A stretch of DNA of 64,000 bases from Streptomyces lydicus (GCF_000717345.1 NZ_JNZA01000016.1:106169-170168); one strand, 5' to 3'. Shown: positions 51,314 through 60,477, numbered from the stretch's first letter. Notes: generated from the sequence alone by a model not told the origin. Numbers and translations: made by a program.

Positions 51314-52434
51314 GCCGTCGCCTCGATCCGGACCGTGACGCCCTCGGCCGCCGAACGCTTCGCGGCCTCCAGTACGCGCAACGTCGCCGCGGCCTCGGTG
51401 GCCGTGACCGGCGGTGCACCGCCCTCGCGCAGGGCGCGGGCGATCGCGGCGTAGTAGGCGGGGTAGTCACCCGGCAGGGTCGGCACCGGCTCGCCGCCGC
51501 CGTGGCGCGGAGAGGCGCCGGCGCCGAGGCGGCCCCAGGAGGGCCGGGGCTCCACACCCCACTCCACGCCCGCGTCGCCCGGGCGCAGGCCCTCGCGCAG
51601 GGCGGCCTCCTGCGGGTCCAGGCCGTGCTTGGTGTAGCCGGCCCGGCTGCCCAGTACCCGGAAGCGGGGGCCCAGCAGGGCGGTGGTGGCGCTCACCCAG
51701 AGGTGCGAGCGGACGCCGTTCGCGTGGGTGAGGGCGAGGAAGGTGTCGTCGTCGGCCTCCGCGCCCGGGCGGCGGACGTCGGACTCGGCGTAGACGGACA
51801 CGACCGGGCCGAAGAGGGTCAGCGCCTGGTCGACGAGGTGGCTGCCGAGGTCGTACAGCAGGCCGCCGATCTCCTGCGGGTCGCCGGACTCGCGCCAGCC
51901 GCCCTTGGGCTGCGGCCGCCAGCGCTCGAAGCGGGACTCGAAGCGCCAGACGTCGCCGAGCGCGCCGTCCTCGATGAGCGTGCGGACCGTGCGGAAGTCG
52001 TTGTCCCAGCGGCGGTTCTGGAAGACCGAGAGCAGCAGGCCGCGGTCGTCGGCGAGCGCGGCGAGCTTCTCGGCCTCGGCCGCGGTCCCGGCCAGCGGCT
52101 TGTCGACGACCACCGGCAGGCCGGCCTCCAGCGCGGCGGTGGCGAGCGGCACATGCGTCTTGTTGGGCGTCGCCACCACGATCAGGTCCAGCTCCGCGGC
52201 GCGTTCGAGCACCGCCTCGGGGGTGCTGACCGTGCGCACCTGCGGGTGCTCGGCGCGGGCCTGTGCCTGCCGTTCCGGATTGCTGGTGGAGACGGTGTCG
52301 AGCACCAGGCCGTCGGTGGCGGCGATCAGCGGGGCGTGGAAGACCGAGCCCGCCAGGCCGTAGCCGAGCAGGCCGACGCGGAGCGGACCGTCGGGGGTGG
52401 GGGAGTCGCTCTTCTTCTCGCTCGTCTCACTCAT
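51310..52434 (-). CDS. Gfo/Idh/MocA family oxidoreductase
   Basis: 374 residues. NAD(P)-binding N-terminus LRVGLLGYGLAGSVFHAPLI, the catalytic-region motif VVDKPLAGT (Lys of the EKP/DKP motif) and a C-terminal alpha-beta domain with GGLLYDLGSHLVDQAL (His/Asp). Members oxidise or isomerise sugars, inositols and related polyols. ATG 52434 is chosen; a longer frame would run into the divergent regulator's promoter. It is 56 nt from a ROK regulator on the opposite strand, which probably controls it. Confidence 0.93.
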   Translation of the reverse strand: MSETSEKKSDSPTPDGPLRVGLLGYGLAGSVFHAPLIAATDGLVLDTVSTSNPERQAQARAEHPQVRTVSTPEAVLERAAELDLIVVATPNKTHVPLATAALEAGLPVVVDKPLAGTAAEAEKLAALADDRGLLLSVFQNRRWDNDFRTVRTLIEDGALGDVWRFESRFERWRPQPKGGWRESGDPQEIGGLLYDLGSHLVDQALTLFGPVVSVYAESDVRRPGAEADDDTFLALTHANGVRSHLWVSATTALLGPRFRVLGSRAGYTKHGLDPQEAALREGLRPGDAGVEWGVEPRPSWGRLGAGASPRHGGGEPVPTLPGDYPAYYAAIARALREGGAPPVTATEAAATLRVLEAAKRSAAEGVTVRIEATA

Positions 52435-52446
52435 GACTCCACTTAA

Positions 52447-52459
52447 GCAACGCTGTTGC
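52447..52459. promoter_or_regulatory. Candidate ROK-regulator operator
   Basis: GCAACGCTGTTGC, a 5-bp inverted repeat around GCT, lies in the 56-nt gap between the divergent oxidoreductase and ROK genes. It is extended by partly symmetric flanks (TTAA left, CAAA right). The binding is inferred from position and symmetry only. Confidence 0.5.
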
Positions 52460-52490
52460 CAAAGTGCAAGCCGCAACGGACAATGGGCGG

Positions 52491-53639
52491 GTGAGCAGCA
52501 ACGACCTCCCCTCCCTCGGTGCCGGCAGTCCGGGCGCCAACCTCCCCGCGCTGCGCGGCCACAACACCGCGCTGGTGCTCGGGCTGCTGCGCGCCGCCGG
52601 GGGCGAGGGCGTCAGCCGGCTGGAGCTCGCCGCGCACACCGGGCTCACCCCGCAGGCCGTCAGCAAGATCACCGCTCGGCTGCGGTCCGAGGGCCTGGCC
52701 GCCGAGGCGGGCCGCCGCGCCTCGACCGGCGGCAAACCCGCCACCGTCCTGCGCCTGGTCCCCGGCGCCCGGCATGCCGTGGGGCTGCATCTGGACCGTG
52801 ACGAGCTGACCGCCGTCCTCGCCGACCTCACCGGCCGCGCGGTCGCCGAGCGGCGCGCCCCGCTCGCCTTCGAGGCGGGCGCGGAGCAGGTGCTCACCAC
52901 CGTCGAACGCGAGGTCGCGGCGCTGCTCGCGGCGGCCGACGGGCCGGGCGTCCTGGGTGTCGGCGTGGCCTGCCCGGGCCCGCTGGACCACACCACCGGT
53001 GTGCTGCACCGCGTCACCGGCGCCCCGCGATGGGACGGCTTCCCGCTGCGGGACGCCGTCGCCGCGCGGCTCGGCCTGCCCGCCGTCCTCGACAAGGACA
53101 CCAACGCCGCCGCGCTCGGCCTGGACCGGGCCCGCCCCGACGGCACGGGCTCCTTCGGCTATCTGCACCTGGGCACCGGCCTGGGCGCCGGACTCGTCCT
53201 GGACGGCACCCTCTACCGGGGGCCGCGCACCGGCGCCGGCGAATTCGGCCACCAGATCGTCCAGTTGGACGGCCCGCGCTGCGACTGCGGCCGGCAGGGC
53301 TGCATAGAGGCGCTGTGCCTGGCGGCGGTGGCCGGCGGTGATCTGCCGGGCGCGGCCCGGGCGCTGGGCGTGGGCGCCGCGAACCTCGTCGAGCTGCTGG
53401 ACATCGACCAGGTGCTGCTCGGCGGACGCACCGTTCTGGCGTACCCCGAACCGTTCCTCGGCGGGGTGGCCCGGGAGCTGGCCGCGCAGGCCCGTACGCG
53501 AGGCGGCGGATCCGGCGCCCGGCCCGCGGTGTCGGTGGCGCTCGCCCCCGGCGGCGCGCGGGCGGTCGCCGACGGGGCCGCCGAGCTGGTGCTCGCCCCG
53601 CTCTTCGGGGCCCGCCGCCCCGCCCTGCGGCCGCGCTAG
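52491..53639 (+). CDS. ROK family transcriptional regulator
   Basis: 382 residues. N-terminal winged helix (SRLELAAHTGLTPQAVSKITARLRSEGL), then the sugar-kinase-like ROK fold with HLGTGLGAGLVLDGTLYRG and the zinc motif CDCGRQGCIEAL. The kinase-like DxGxT phosphate-binding site is present only in part (GVGVACPGPLDH). It is the likely repressor of the divergent Gfo/Idh/MocA gene, with a sugar or sugar derivative as effector. GTG 52491 is the first start after the promoter region; a Pro/Arg-rich tail ends the protein. Confidence 0.93.
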   Translation: MSSNDLPSLGAGSPGANLPALRGHNTALVLGLLRAAGGEGVSRLELAAHTGLTPQAVSKITARLRSEGLAAEAGRRASTGGKPATVLRLVPGARHAVGLHLDRDELTAVLADLTGRAVAERRAPLAFEAGAEQVLTTVEREVAALLAAADGPGVLGVGVACPGPLDHTTGVLHRVTGAPRWDGFPLRDAVAARLGLPAVLDKDTNAAALGLDRARPDGTGSFGYLHLGTGLGAGLVLDGTLYRGPRTGAGEFGHQIVQLDGPRCDCGRQGCIEALCLAAVAGGDLPGAARALGVGAANLVELLDIDQVLLGGRTVLAYPEPFLGGVARELAAQARTRGGGSGARPAVSVALAPGGARAVADGAAELVLAPLFGARRPALRPR

Positions 53640-53692
53640 CGCGCCGGCCCCCGCTGCCCGGCCCGCGCCCCCGGGGGTGCGAAGATCGCCCC

Positions 53693-54463
53693 GTGGAGTT
53701 CCCGTACGGCCAGGACCCTGGCGCGCCCGTCCGGTCCGGCATCCCCGAGCACGGACGCATCCCCAAGTACTACGCGGCCAAGGTCGAAATCGCCGCGCTG
53801 CTGGCCGAGTTGGGCGAGGGGGAGGTCCTGCCCACCGAGCGCGAGCTGGCGGCGCGGTTCGAGGTGTCCCGCGAGACGCTGCGGCAGGCGCTGCGCGAGC
53901 TGGTGCTGGAGGGGCGGCTGCGGCGGCTGGGGCGTGGCACGGTCGTGGCCGGTCCCAAGCTGGAGCAGCCGCTGTCCCTGGCGAGCTACACCGAGGGCGT
54001 ACGCGACCAGGGACGCAGGCCCGGCCGGCACCTCGTCGCACTGGACCGCTTCCGCTGCCCGCCGGGGCTCGCCGGCGATCTGGGCATCGGGACCGGCGAC
54101 CCCGTGTGGCACATGGAGCGGGTGCTGCTCGCCGACGACGAGCGGGTCGGACTGGAGAGCACCTACGTCGCGGTCGAGCGGGTCCCCGACCTGGCCACCG
54201 ACTTCGCACCGGACTCGTCGTTCTACGCCTACCTCCGCGAGCGGCTCGGCATCGGCTTCGGTGACGCGGACGAGCGGCTGGAGACCGTGCTGGCCACCCC
54301 GCGCGAGGCGCTGCTGATCGGTACGCCGGGCGCGCTGCCGATGCTGCTGATCCACCGGCTGTCCCGGGACACCGGTAGCCGCCCGCTGGAGCGGGTGCGC
54401 TCCCTCTACCGGGGGGACCGGTTCTCCTTCACCACCCACCTGGGCCGGCCCGCGCAGGGCTGA
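53693..54463 (+). CDS. GntR family regulator (UTRA domain) of the phosphonate operon
   Basis: 256 residues. N-terminal winged helix with IAALLAELGEGEVLPTERELAARFEVSRETLRQALRELVLEGRLRRLGRGTVV, then a UTRA effector domain (SLASYTEGVRDQGRRPGRHLVALDRFRCP and MERVLLADDERVGLESTYV). UTRA regulators bind sugars, amino acids or phosphonates. It is immediately upstream of, and same-strand with, the phosphonate genes, so it is probably their regulator. GTG start; the first 20 residues are weakly conserved and the true start may lie later. Confidence 0.92.
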   Translation: MEFPYGQDPGAPVRSGIPEHGRIPKYYAAKVEIAALLAELGEGEVLPTERELAARFEVSRETLRQALRELVLEGRLRRLGRGTVVAGPKLEQPLSLASYTEGVRDQGRRPGRHLVALDRFRCPPGLAGDLGIGTGDPVWHMERVLLADDERVGLESTYVAVERVPDLATDFAPDSSFYAYLRERLGIGFGDADERLETVLATPREALLIGTPGALPMLLIHRLSRDTGSRPLERVRSLYRGDRFSFTTHLGRPAQG

Positions 54464-54515
54464 GACGGGCCCGGCGCCGGCGCGCCACACCCTCCCGTAA
54501 AGTCACGAAAGGATA

Positions 54516-54531
54516 ACGGGTCTAGGCCAAG
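54516..54531. promoter_or_regulatory. Candidate UTRA-regulator operator upstream of the phosphonate operon
   Basis: ACGGGTCTAGGCCAAG matches 12 of 16 positions of the dre/HutC-type palindrome ACTGGTCTAGACCAGT. It lies 52 nt past the GntR gene and 74 nt before the FAD oxidoreductase start. It could be the target of the adjacent UTRA regulator or of DasR. Confidence 0.55.
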
Positions 54532-54604
54532 CTTGCCGTCCTGTTCACCGACCCGCCGCCGGACCGCCCCCCGCGCGCCACCCACCGCCACGACCGTCTG
54601 GGGC

Positions 54605-55726
54605 ATGCGAGTCATAGTTGTCGGAGCCGGTGTGCTGGGAACGATGCACGCCTGGCACGCAGTCGAACGGGGCCACGAGGTCCTGCACCTCGAACGGGAG
54701 GCCGAGGCCCGCGGCGCCTCGGTCCGTAACTTCGGACAGATCTGGGTCAGCGGCCGCGCCGGCGGCGCGGAACTGGACACCGCGCTGCGCGCCCGCGCGC
54801 TGTGGGAGGACATCGGCGCCCGCGTCCCCGGCATCGGCTTCCGCGCCATCGGCTCACTGACCGTCGTACGCAACGACGCCGAGCGGGCGGTCGCCGAGGC
54901 CGCCACCCGCCGCCCGGACGCCGCCGCCCGCGGCTACCGGTTGCTGGACGCCGACCGGGCCCGCGCCCTCAACCCCGCACTGCGCGGCGACTTCACCGGC
55001 GCCCTGTGGTGCGAACGGGACGCCGCCGTCGAACCCCGGGTCGCCCAACGCGCCCTGAAAGACGAGCTGTTGAGGTCCGGGCGGTACACCTACCTCGGCG
55101 GCCGCGAGGTCCGCGAGGTGGTCGGCGAGCGCTCCGTACGCGACGACCACGGCGACCTCCACCACGGCGACGCGGTCGTCCTGTGCACCGGCGCCTGGCT
55201 CGGCGGCCTGGTCCGCGAGCTGATCCCGGACCTGCCGGTGCGCCGCGTACGCCTCCAGATGATGCAGACCGAACCGCTCGGCGAGCCGCTGACCACCTCC
55301 GTCGCGGACGCCGACAGCTTCCGCTACTACCCCGCCTACCGCGGCGCCGCCCTGGACGCGCTGAACGCCGGCCAGGCCCAGTCGCCGACCGCCGCCGCGC
55401 ACAAGATGCAACTCCTGATGGTCCAGCGCACCGACGGCGGCCTGACCATCGGCGACACCCACGAGTACGCGACGCCGTTCGCCTTCGACACCGTCGAGGA
55501 GCCCTACGAGCACCTCACCGGCGTCGTCGAGACGCTCCTCGGCCGCCCGCTGCCCCGTATCCGCCGCCGCTGGGCCGGCGTCTACGCCCAGTGCACCGAC
55601 ACCGCCCGGGTCGTCCACCGCCAGCAGGCCCGCGAGGGCGTCTGGCTGGTCACCGGCCCCGGCGGACGCGGCATGACCTGTTCCCCCGCGATCGCCGAAA
55701 CCACCGCCGACGAGCTGGGATGGTGA
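54605..55726 (+). CDS. FAD-dependent oxidoreductase of phosphonate metabolism (TIGR03364-like)
   Basis: 373 residues. DAO-fold enzyme with FAD motif RVIVVGAGVLGTMHAWHAVERGHEV at the N-terminus, the family stretch GASVRNFGQIWVSGRAGGAEL, and a C-terminal FAD contact TGPGGRGMTCSPAIAE. It resembles the FAD oxidoreductases next to phosphonatase genes in bacterial phosphonate operons, which are thought to oxidise 2-aminoethylphosphonate or an N-alkyl form to phosphonoacetaldehyde. No PhnW transaminase is present here, so this enzyme may fill that role (inference). It overlaps the next gene by 7 nt. Confidence 0.88.
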   Translation: MRVIVVGAGVLGTMHAWHAVERGHEVLHLEREAEARGASVRNFGQIWVSGRAGGAELDTALRARALWEDIGARVPGIGFRAIGSLTVVRNDAERAVAEAATRRPDAAARGYRLLDADRARALNPALRGDFTGALWCERDAAVEPRVAQRALKDELLRSGRYTYLGGREVREVVGERSVRDDHGDLHHGDAVVLCTGAWLGGLVRELIPDLPVRRVRLQMMQTEPLGEPLTTSVADADSFRYYPAYRGAALDALNAGQAQSPTAAAHKMQLLMVQRTDGGLTIGDTHEYATPFAFDTVEEPYEHLTGVVETLLGRPLPRIRRRWAGVYAQCTDTARVVHRQQAREGVWLVTGPGGRGMTCSPAIAETTADELGW

Positions 55727-56433
55727 GCCCCTTGACCGACAGCACCACCGAGCACGACATCCAGTTGGTCGTCCTCGACATGGCCGGCACCACCGTCGCC
55801 GACGACGGCCTGGTCGAGTGCGCCTTCGACGCCGCCGCCCGGCACCTCGGCGTCGAACCCGGCAGCCCCGACCACACCGAGAAGCTCGCCTACGTACGGG
55901 CCACCATGGGCGAGTCCAAGATCTCCGTCTTCCGCCACCTCTTCGGCGACGAGACCGCCGCCCGCCGCGCCAACTCCGCCTTCGAGACGGCCTACGGCGA
56001 ACTCGTCGACGACGGCTGGATCGCGCCCGTCCCCGGCGCCCGGGAAGCCGTCGAGGCGCTCCGGGAGGCCGGCCGCACCGTCGTGCTCACCACCGGCTTC
56101 GCCCGCGTCACCCAGGACGCGATCCTCGCCGCGCTCGGCTGGCAGGACCTCGTCCCGCTCACCCTGTGCCCGGCCGACGCCGGCGGCCGCGGCCGGCCCT
56201 ACCCCGACCTCGTCCTCACCGCGCTGCTGCGCACCCGCGCCACCGACTCCGTCCGGCGGATCGCGGTGGCCGGCGACACCTCGTACGACATGCTCTCCGG
56301 GCGGCGGGCCGGCGCCCCGGTCGTCGCGGGCGTCCTGACCGGCGCGCACGGCCGGACGCAACTGGAGTCGGCCGGCGCCACCCACGTCCTCGGCTCGGTC
56401 GCCGAACTGCCCGCGTTGCTGGGGGTGGTGTGA
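55720..56433 (+). CDS. Phosphonatase-like HAD hydrolase (PhnX-like)
   Basis: 237 residues of the HAD fold. Motif I VVLDMAGTTVADDG gives nucleophile Asp20 and the TT acceptor-side residues; motif II TTGFAR, motif III/IV RIAVAGDTSYDM. In the cap, MGESKISVFRHLFG places Lys67 where phosphonoacetaldehyde hydrolase has its Schiff-base lysine. It should cleave the C-P bond of phosphonoacetaldehyde. The first six residues are weakly supported; ATG 55720 overlaps the FAD gene stop, and GTG 55723 or TTG 55735 are alternatives. Stop is 1 nt from the transporter ATPase gene. Confidence 0.87.
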   Translation: MVSPLTDSTTEHDIQLVVLDMAGTTVADDGLVECAFDAAARHLGVEPGSPDHTEKLAYVRATMGESKISVFRHLFGDETAARRANSAFETAYGELVDDGWIAPVPGAREAVEALREAGRTVVLTTGFARVTQDAILAALGWQDLVPLTLCPADAGGRGRPYPDLVLTALLRTRATDSVRRIAVAGDTSYDMLSGRRAGAPVVAGVLTGAHGRTQLESAGATHVLGSVAELPALLGVV

Positions 56434-56434
56434 G

Positions 56435-57592
56435 ATGCGCGCGCCAGCCGCCCCGGCCACCGCACGGCCCGCCGCCCCCGCCGCGGAGCCGGGCCGCCCC
56501 GCGTCCGGGATCCGCTTCGACGACGTCTCCGTGGCCTACGGCAGGCACGGCGAGCACACCGTCCTGGACTCCTTCGACCTGACCGTGGAGCCGGGCGAGG
56601 TGATGGCCCTGCTCGGCCCGTCCGGCTCCGGCAAGACCACCGCGCTGCGGGCCGTCGCCGGCTTCGTCCGCCCCGCCCGCGGCCGGGTGCTGATCGGCGG
56701 CCGGGACGTGACCGGCCTGCCGCCGTACCGGCGCGGCATCGGCATGGTCGTCCAGCAGTACGCGCTCTTCCCGCACATGAAGGTCTCCGAGAACGTCGCC
56801 TTCGGCCTGAAGGCGCAGAAGACCCCGCGCGCCGAGATCCCCGGCCGGGTCGCCGAAGCGCTGGAGATGACCGGCATGGCCGCGTACGCCGGCCGGCAGC
56901 CCCGCGAACTCTCCGGCGGCCAGCAGCAGCGGGTCGCCCTCGCCCGGGCGCTGGCCATCCGCCCCGGTGTGCTGCTGCTGGACGAGCCGCTCTCCGCGCT
57001 CGACGCCCAGCTGCGCTCCGGCATGCTCGCCGAACTCGCCCGCCTGCACCGCGAGTTGCCGGACGTCTCGATCCTCTACGTCACCCACGACCAGATCGAG
57101 GCGCTCACCCTGGCCGACCGGATCGCCGTACTGGAGTCGGCCCGGCTGCGCGACTGCGGCACCCCGCAGGACCTCTACCGGCGCCCGCGCACCGCCTTCA
57201 CCGCCTCGTTCATCGGCACCGCGAACCTGCTGCCGGTGACCGTGCGCGCGGACGGCACCGGCGTCGACCTCGGCGGCCGGCTCCTGACGGTGCCGGTCGC
57301 GGAGGGCGTGGCCCGGGGCAGCGGCGCGACGCTGTGCGTCCGCCCGCACCTCGTCGGCCTCGGCGACGGCGGCGCCACCGGCAACACCCTGCCCGGGACG
57401 GTCACCGAAGTGCAGTGGCGCGGCGCGACCCACCGGCTGTACGTCTCCGTCGACGGCCACCGCGTGATGGCCGACGTCCGCGAACTGCGCACCCCACCGA
57501 CGCCGGGCGACACGGTCACGGTGCACTTCGCCCCGGAGGACGCGGTACTCGTCCCGGGCGGCCTCACCGGGGACGGGGACCACCATGGCTAG
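56435..57592 (+). CDS. phnT: Phosphonate (2-AEP-type) ABC transporter ATPase
   Basis: 385 residues, PotA-like ABC ATPase. Walker A GPSGSGKTT, Q-loop VVQQYALFPHM, signature LSGGQQQRVALARAL, Walker B VLLLDEPLSALD, and a C-terminal TOBE-like regulatory domain (about 260-380). The Ala/Pro-rich first 25 residues are disordered. Context identifies it: it lies between a phosphonatase-like gene and two permeases plus a binding protein, the PhnSTUV arrangement. ATG 56435 is 1 nt after the upstream stop; the stop overlaps the permease start by 8 nt. Confidence 0.9.
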   Translation: MRAPAAPATARPAAPAAEPGRPASGIRFDDVSVAYGRHGEHTVLDSFDLTVEPGEVMALLGPSGSGKTTALRAVAGFVRPARGRVLIGGRDVTGLPPYRRGIGMVVQQYALFPHMKVSENVAFGLKAQKTPRAEIPGRVAEALEMTGMAAYAGRQPRELSGGQQQRVALARALAIRPGVLLLDEPLSALDAQLRSGMLAELARLHRELPDVSILYVTHDQIEALTLADRIAVLESARLRDCGTPQDLYRRPRTAFTASFIGTANLLPVTVRADGTGVDLGGRLLTVPVAEGVARGSGATLCVRPHLVGLGDGGATGNTLPGTVTEVQWRGATHRLYVSVDGHRVMADVRELRTPPTPGDTVTVHFAPEDAVLVPGGLTGDGDHHG

Positions 57593-58514
57593 CGCCACGA
57601 AGGCGCCGGCCCCCGTCCGGACGGCCGCGCCGCGCCGGCCCGGCCGCCGGCCCGCGGCGGCCCTCTGGGTCCTCCCGCCCGTAGCCGCCCTCGCCGTGGC
57701 CTTCCTCCACCCCCTCGCCCTGATGGTGTGGCAGTCCCTCACCCCCGAGGACGGCGGCGGCCCCTCCACCGCCCATTACACCCAGGTCTTCGGCGAGGCG
57801 TCGTTCCGCGACGCACTCACCACCACCGTGCTGATCGCCGCCGGCGCCACCGCCGGCGCCCTCCTCCTGGGCCTGGCACTATCACTCGTGATCGCCTTCG
57901 TCCCGCTCCCCGGCGGCCGGGCGATCGGCCGCTTCATCGACCTCTTCCTCGCCTTCCCGTCCTTCCTGATCACCCTCGCGCTGCTCTTCCTCTACGGCAC
58001 GACCGGCATGGCCAACGGCCTGTGGACCGACCTCACCGGCGACGCCCACGGCCCGCTCGACTTCCTGCACACCCCCTGCGGCGTCCTGCTCGCCGAGGTC
58101 ACCTACTTCACCCCGTTCGTGATGCGGCCGCTGCTCGCCGCGTTCTCACAGGTGGAGACCGGTCAGCTGGAGGCCGCCGCGTCGCTGGGCGCCCGGCCGT
58201 GGCGGATCGTACGGACGGTGATCCTGCCGGAGGCGCTGCCCTCGCTCGCGGCGGGCGGCGCGCTGGTCCTCGTGCTGTGCCTCAACGAGTTCGGCATCGT
58301 GCTGTTCACCGGCGCCAAGGACGTCGTCACCCTCCCGGTGCTCGTCTACACCAAGGCCATCCTCGACGGCGACTACACCGGAGCCTGCGTCGTCGCCGTC
58401 GTCAACATCGCGCTGTCCGTCGCGCTCTACGCCCTCTACCGGACCGTGATGTCCCGTACGGGCGGCGGCGCCGGCCCCCGCCGAGGAGGTGCACCCCACC
58501 GTGCTGGTGCATAG
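57585..58514 (+). CDS. phnU: Phosphonate (2-AEP-type) ABC transporter permease 1
   Basis: 309 residues with six membrane helices and a PotB-like fold. The EAA loop is EAAASLGARPWRIVRTVILPEALPSLAAGGALVLVL (about residues 196-229), which contacts the ATPase. It overlaps the ATPase stop by 8 nt and its end overlaps the next permease by 14 nt, so all are translated together. A basic C-terminal tail of about 20 residues is unusual and probably arises from the overlapping reading. Confidence 0.9.
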   Translation: MASATKAPAPVRTAAPRRPGRRPAAALWVLPPVAALAVAFLHPLALMVWQSLTPEDGGGPSTAHYTQVFGEASFRDALTTTVLIAAGATAGALLLGLALSLVIAFVPLPGGRAIGRFIDLFLAFPSFLITLALLFLYGTTGMANGLWTDLTGDAHGPLDFLHTPCGVLLAEVTYFTPFVMRPLLAAFSQVETGQLEAAASLGARPWRIVRTVILPEALPSLAAGGALVLVLCLNEFGIVLFTGAKDVVTLPVLVYTKAILDGDYTGACVVAVVNIALSVALYALYRTVMSRTGGGAGPRRGGAPHRAGA

Positions 58515-59298
58515 CAGGACCGCCCGCCGGGCCGTCCACACCCTCTTCCTCGTCCTCTTCCTCCCCGTCTTCGCGCTGCCCCTCGTGGTCATCGCCGCCG
58601 CGTCCTTCGCGACCGCCTGGAGCGGCGCGCTGCCCTCCGGACCGACGCTGACGCACTATCAGGACATCGTCCGGGGCGACGCGCCGAGGGCCCTGCTCAC
58701 CAGCGTCCTCACCGCGCTGGCCGCCGGCCTCGCCGCGCTCACCCTCGGCACCTGGGCGGCCCTCGCCGCCGAACGACTGCCCCGCCGCGCCCGCCGCCTC
58801 CTCGACGGCCTCTTCCTCCTCCCCGTCGCGGTGCCCTCCGTCGTCGTGGGCCTCGCCCTCCTGGTGGCCTTCTCCCGGCCGCCCTTCCTGCTCAACGGCA
58901 CCCCCCAGATCGTGATCACCGCCCACACGGTGCTGGTCACCGCCTTCGCCTACCAGTCCGTGACGGCCGCGCTGGCCCGCCTCGACCCGGCGTACGAACA
59001 GAGCGCGGCCGGTCTCGGCGCCCGCCCCGCCTACGTCCTGTGGCGGGTCAAGCTCCCCCTGCTGCTGCCGTCCCTGACCGCGGCCGCCGGCCTCTGCTTC
59101 GCCCTGTCCATGGGCGAACTGAGCGCCACGGTGATGCTCTATCCCCCCGACTGGATGCCGCTGCCCGTCCAGATCTTCGCCGCCACCGACCGCGGAGCCC
59201 TCTTCGCGGGCGCCGCCCTGGCGGTGGCCCTGATGGGCACCACCCTGCTCGTCCTCCTGGCCGTCTCCCGCCTCCGCACCCGCGCCACCTACCGCTGA
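58501..59298 (+). CDS. phnV: Phosphonate (2-AEP-type) ABC transporter permease 2
   Basis: 265 residues with six membrane helices, PotC-like. EAA loop: QSAAGLGARPAYVLWRVKLPLLLPSLTAAAGLCFALSMGELSATVML (about residues 162-208). GTG 58501 is chosen because GAGGAGG lies about 11 nt upstream; GTG 58489 would precede that ribosome site. It forms the heterodimeric channel with the upstream permease and is followed 41 nt later by the binding-protein gene. Confidence 0.9.
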   Translation: MLVHSRTARRAVHTLFLVLFLPVFALPLVVIAAASFATAWSGALPSGPTLTHYQDIVRGDAPRALLTSVLTALAAGLAALTLGTWAALAAERLPRRARRLLDGLFLLPVAVPSVVVGLALLVAFSRPPFLLNGTPQIVITAHTVLVTAFAYQSVTAALARLDPAYEQSAAGLGARPAYVLWRVKLPLLLPSLTAAAGLCFALSMGELSATVMLYPPDWMPLPVQIFAATDRGALFAGAALAVALMGTTLLVLLAVSRLRTRATYR

Positions 59299-59339
59299 CC
59301 TCCCCGAACCCCCGTGCCCTGCTGAGGAGTTGCCCCACC

Positions 59340-60419
59340 ATGCCCACTTCCCGCCGCCGCTCGCCCGGCACCCCGCTCGTCGCCGCCTGCGGTGCCCTCG
59401 CCCTCGGCGCCTCGCTCACCGCCTGCGGCGGCGCCTCCACCGCCGACCCCCACGCCAAGGTCATCACCGTCTACAGCGCCGACGGCCTCAAGAGCGAGAA
59501 GGGCGACGGCTTCTACGACAAGGTCTTCAAGGACTTCGAGAAGAAGACCGGCATCAAGGTCGACTACGTCGAGTCCGGCTCCGGCGCGGCCGTCCAGCGG
59601 CTGGCCCGCGAACGGTCCAACACCAAGGCGGACGTGCTCGTCACCCTTCCGCCGTTCATCCAGCAGGCCGACGGCAAGGGCCTGCTGGACACCTACCGCC
59701 CCCACGGCGCGGACCGGGTCGCCGCCGCGGACAAGGACCCGGCCGGCCGGTGGACCTCGATCGTCAACAACTACTTCTGCTTCATCTACAACAAGAAGCA
59801 GCTGACCCAGCCCCCCGCCACCTGGCAGGACCTCCTCGACGCCAAGTTCAGGGGCCGCCTCCAGTACTCCACCCCCGGCGTCGCCGGCGACGGCACCGCC
59901 GTCCTCATCAAGGCCCTGCACGACTTCGGCGGCCAGGGCCCGGCGATGAAGTTCCTCGGCCGGCTCCAGGCCAACAACGTCGGCCCGTCCTCCTCCACCG
60001 GCCAGCTCGCCCCCAAGACCGACAAGGGCGAACTCCTGGTCGCCAACGGCGACGTCCAGATGAACTACGCCAACCTGACGTCGATGCCCGACCAGGGCAT
60101 CTTCTTCCCCGCCGCCAAGCCCGGCGCCAGGCCCGCCACCTTCGCCCTCCCCTACGCCGCCGGCCTGGTCAAGCACGCCCCGCACGCCGCCAACGCCCGC
60201 AAGTTCCTCGACTACCTGCTGACGCCCGAGGTCCAGCGCCAGGTCTCCGCCGTCGGCGGCGGCTTCCCCTCCCGCAAGGACATCAAGCCCACCGGCCCCC
60301 ACGCCACCGCCCTCGCCGCCCTCATGAAGGGCGTCGACATCTTCCACCCCGACTGGCAGGACATCGACAAAAACCTCCACACGTACGTCGACGCCTGGAA
60401 AACCGCGACGAGCAGCTGA
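59340..60419 (+). CDS. phnS: Phosphonate (2-AEP-type) ABC transporter substrate-binding lipoprotein
   Basis: 359 residues. Signal peptide ending in lipobox LTAC, then a periplasmic-binding-protein class II fold: KVITVYSADGLKSEKGDGFYDKVFKDFEKKTGIKVDYVESGSG, LVTLPPFIQQADGKGLLDTY, NNYFCFIYNKKQL, PSSSTGQLAPKTDKGELLVANGDVQMNY. It resembles AfuA/PhnS iron- or phosphonate-binding proteins. GAGGAG lies 9 nt before the ATG. It completes the transporter and ends the operon. Confidence 0.92.
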   Translation: MPTSRRRSPGTPLVAACGALALGASLTACGGASTADPHAKVITVYSADGLKSEKGDGFYDKVFKDFEKKTGIKVDYVESGSGAAVQRLARERSNTKADVLVTLPPFIQQADGKGLLDTYRPHGADRVAAADKDPAGRWTSIVNNYFCFIYNKKQLTQPPATWQDLLDAKFRGRLQYSTPGVAGDGTAVLIKALHDFGGQGPAMKFLGRLQANNVGPSSSTGQLAPKTDKGELLVANGDVQMNYANLTSMPDQGIFFPAAKPGARPATFALPYAAGLVKHAPHAANARKFLDYLLTPEVQRQVSAVGGGFPSRKDIKPTGPHATALAALMKGVDIFHPDWQDIDKNLHTYVDAWKTATSS

Positions 60420-60477
60420 CGCCGGGACGTCCGCGCACGCCTGCTCGTGCCCGCCCGTGCCGAGCTTCTCGGCTTCC

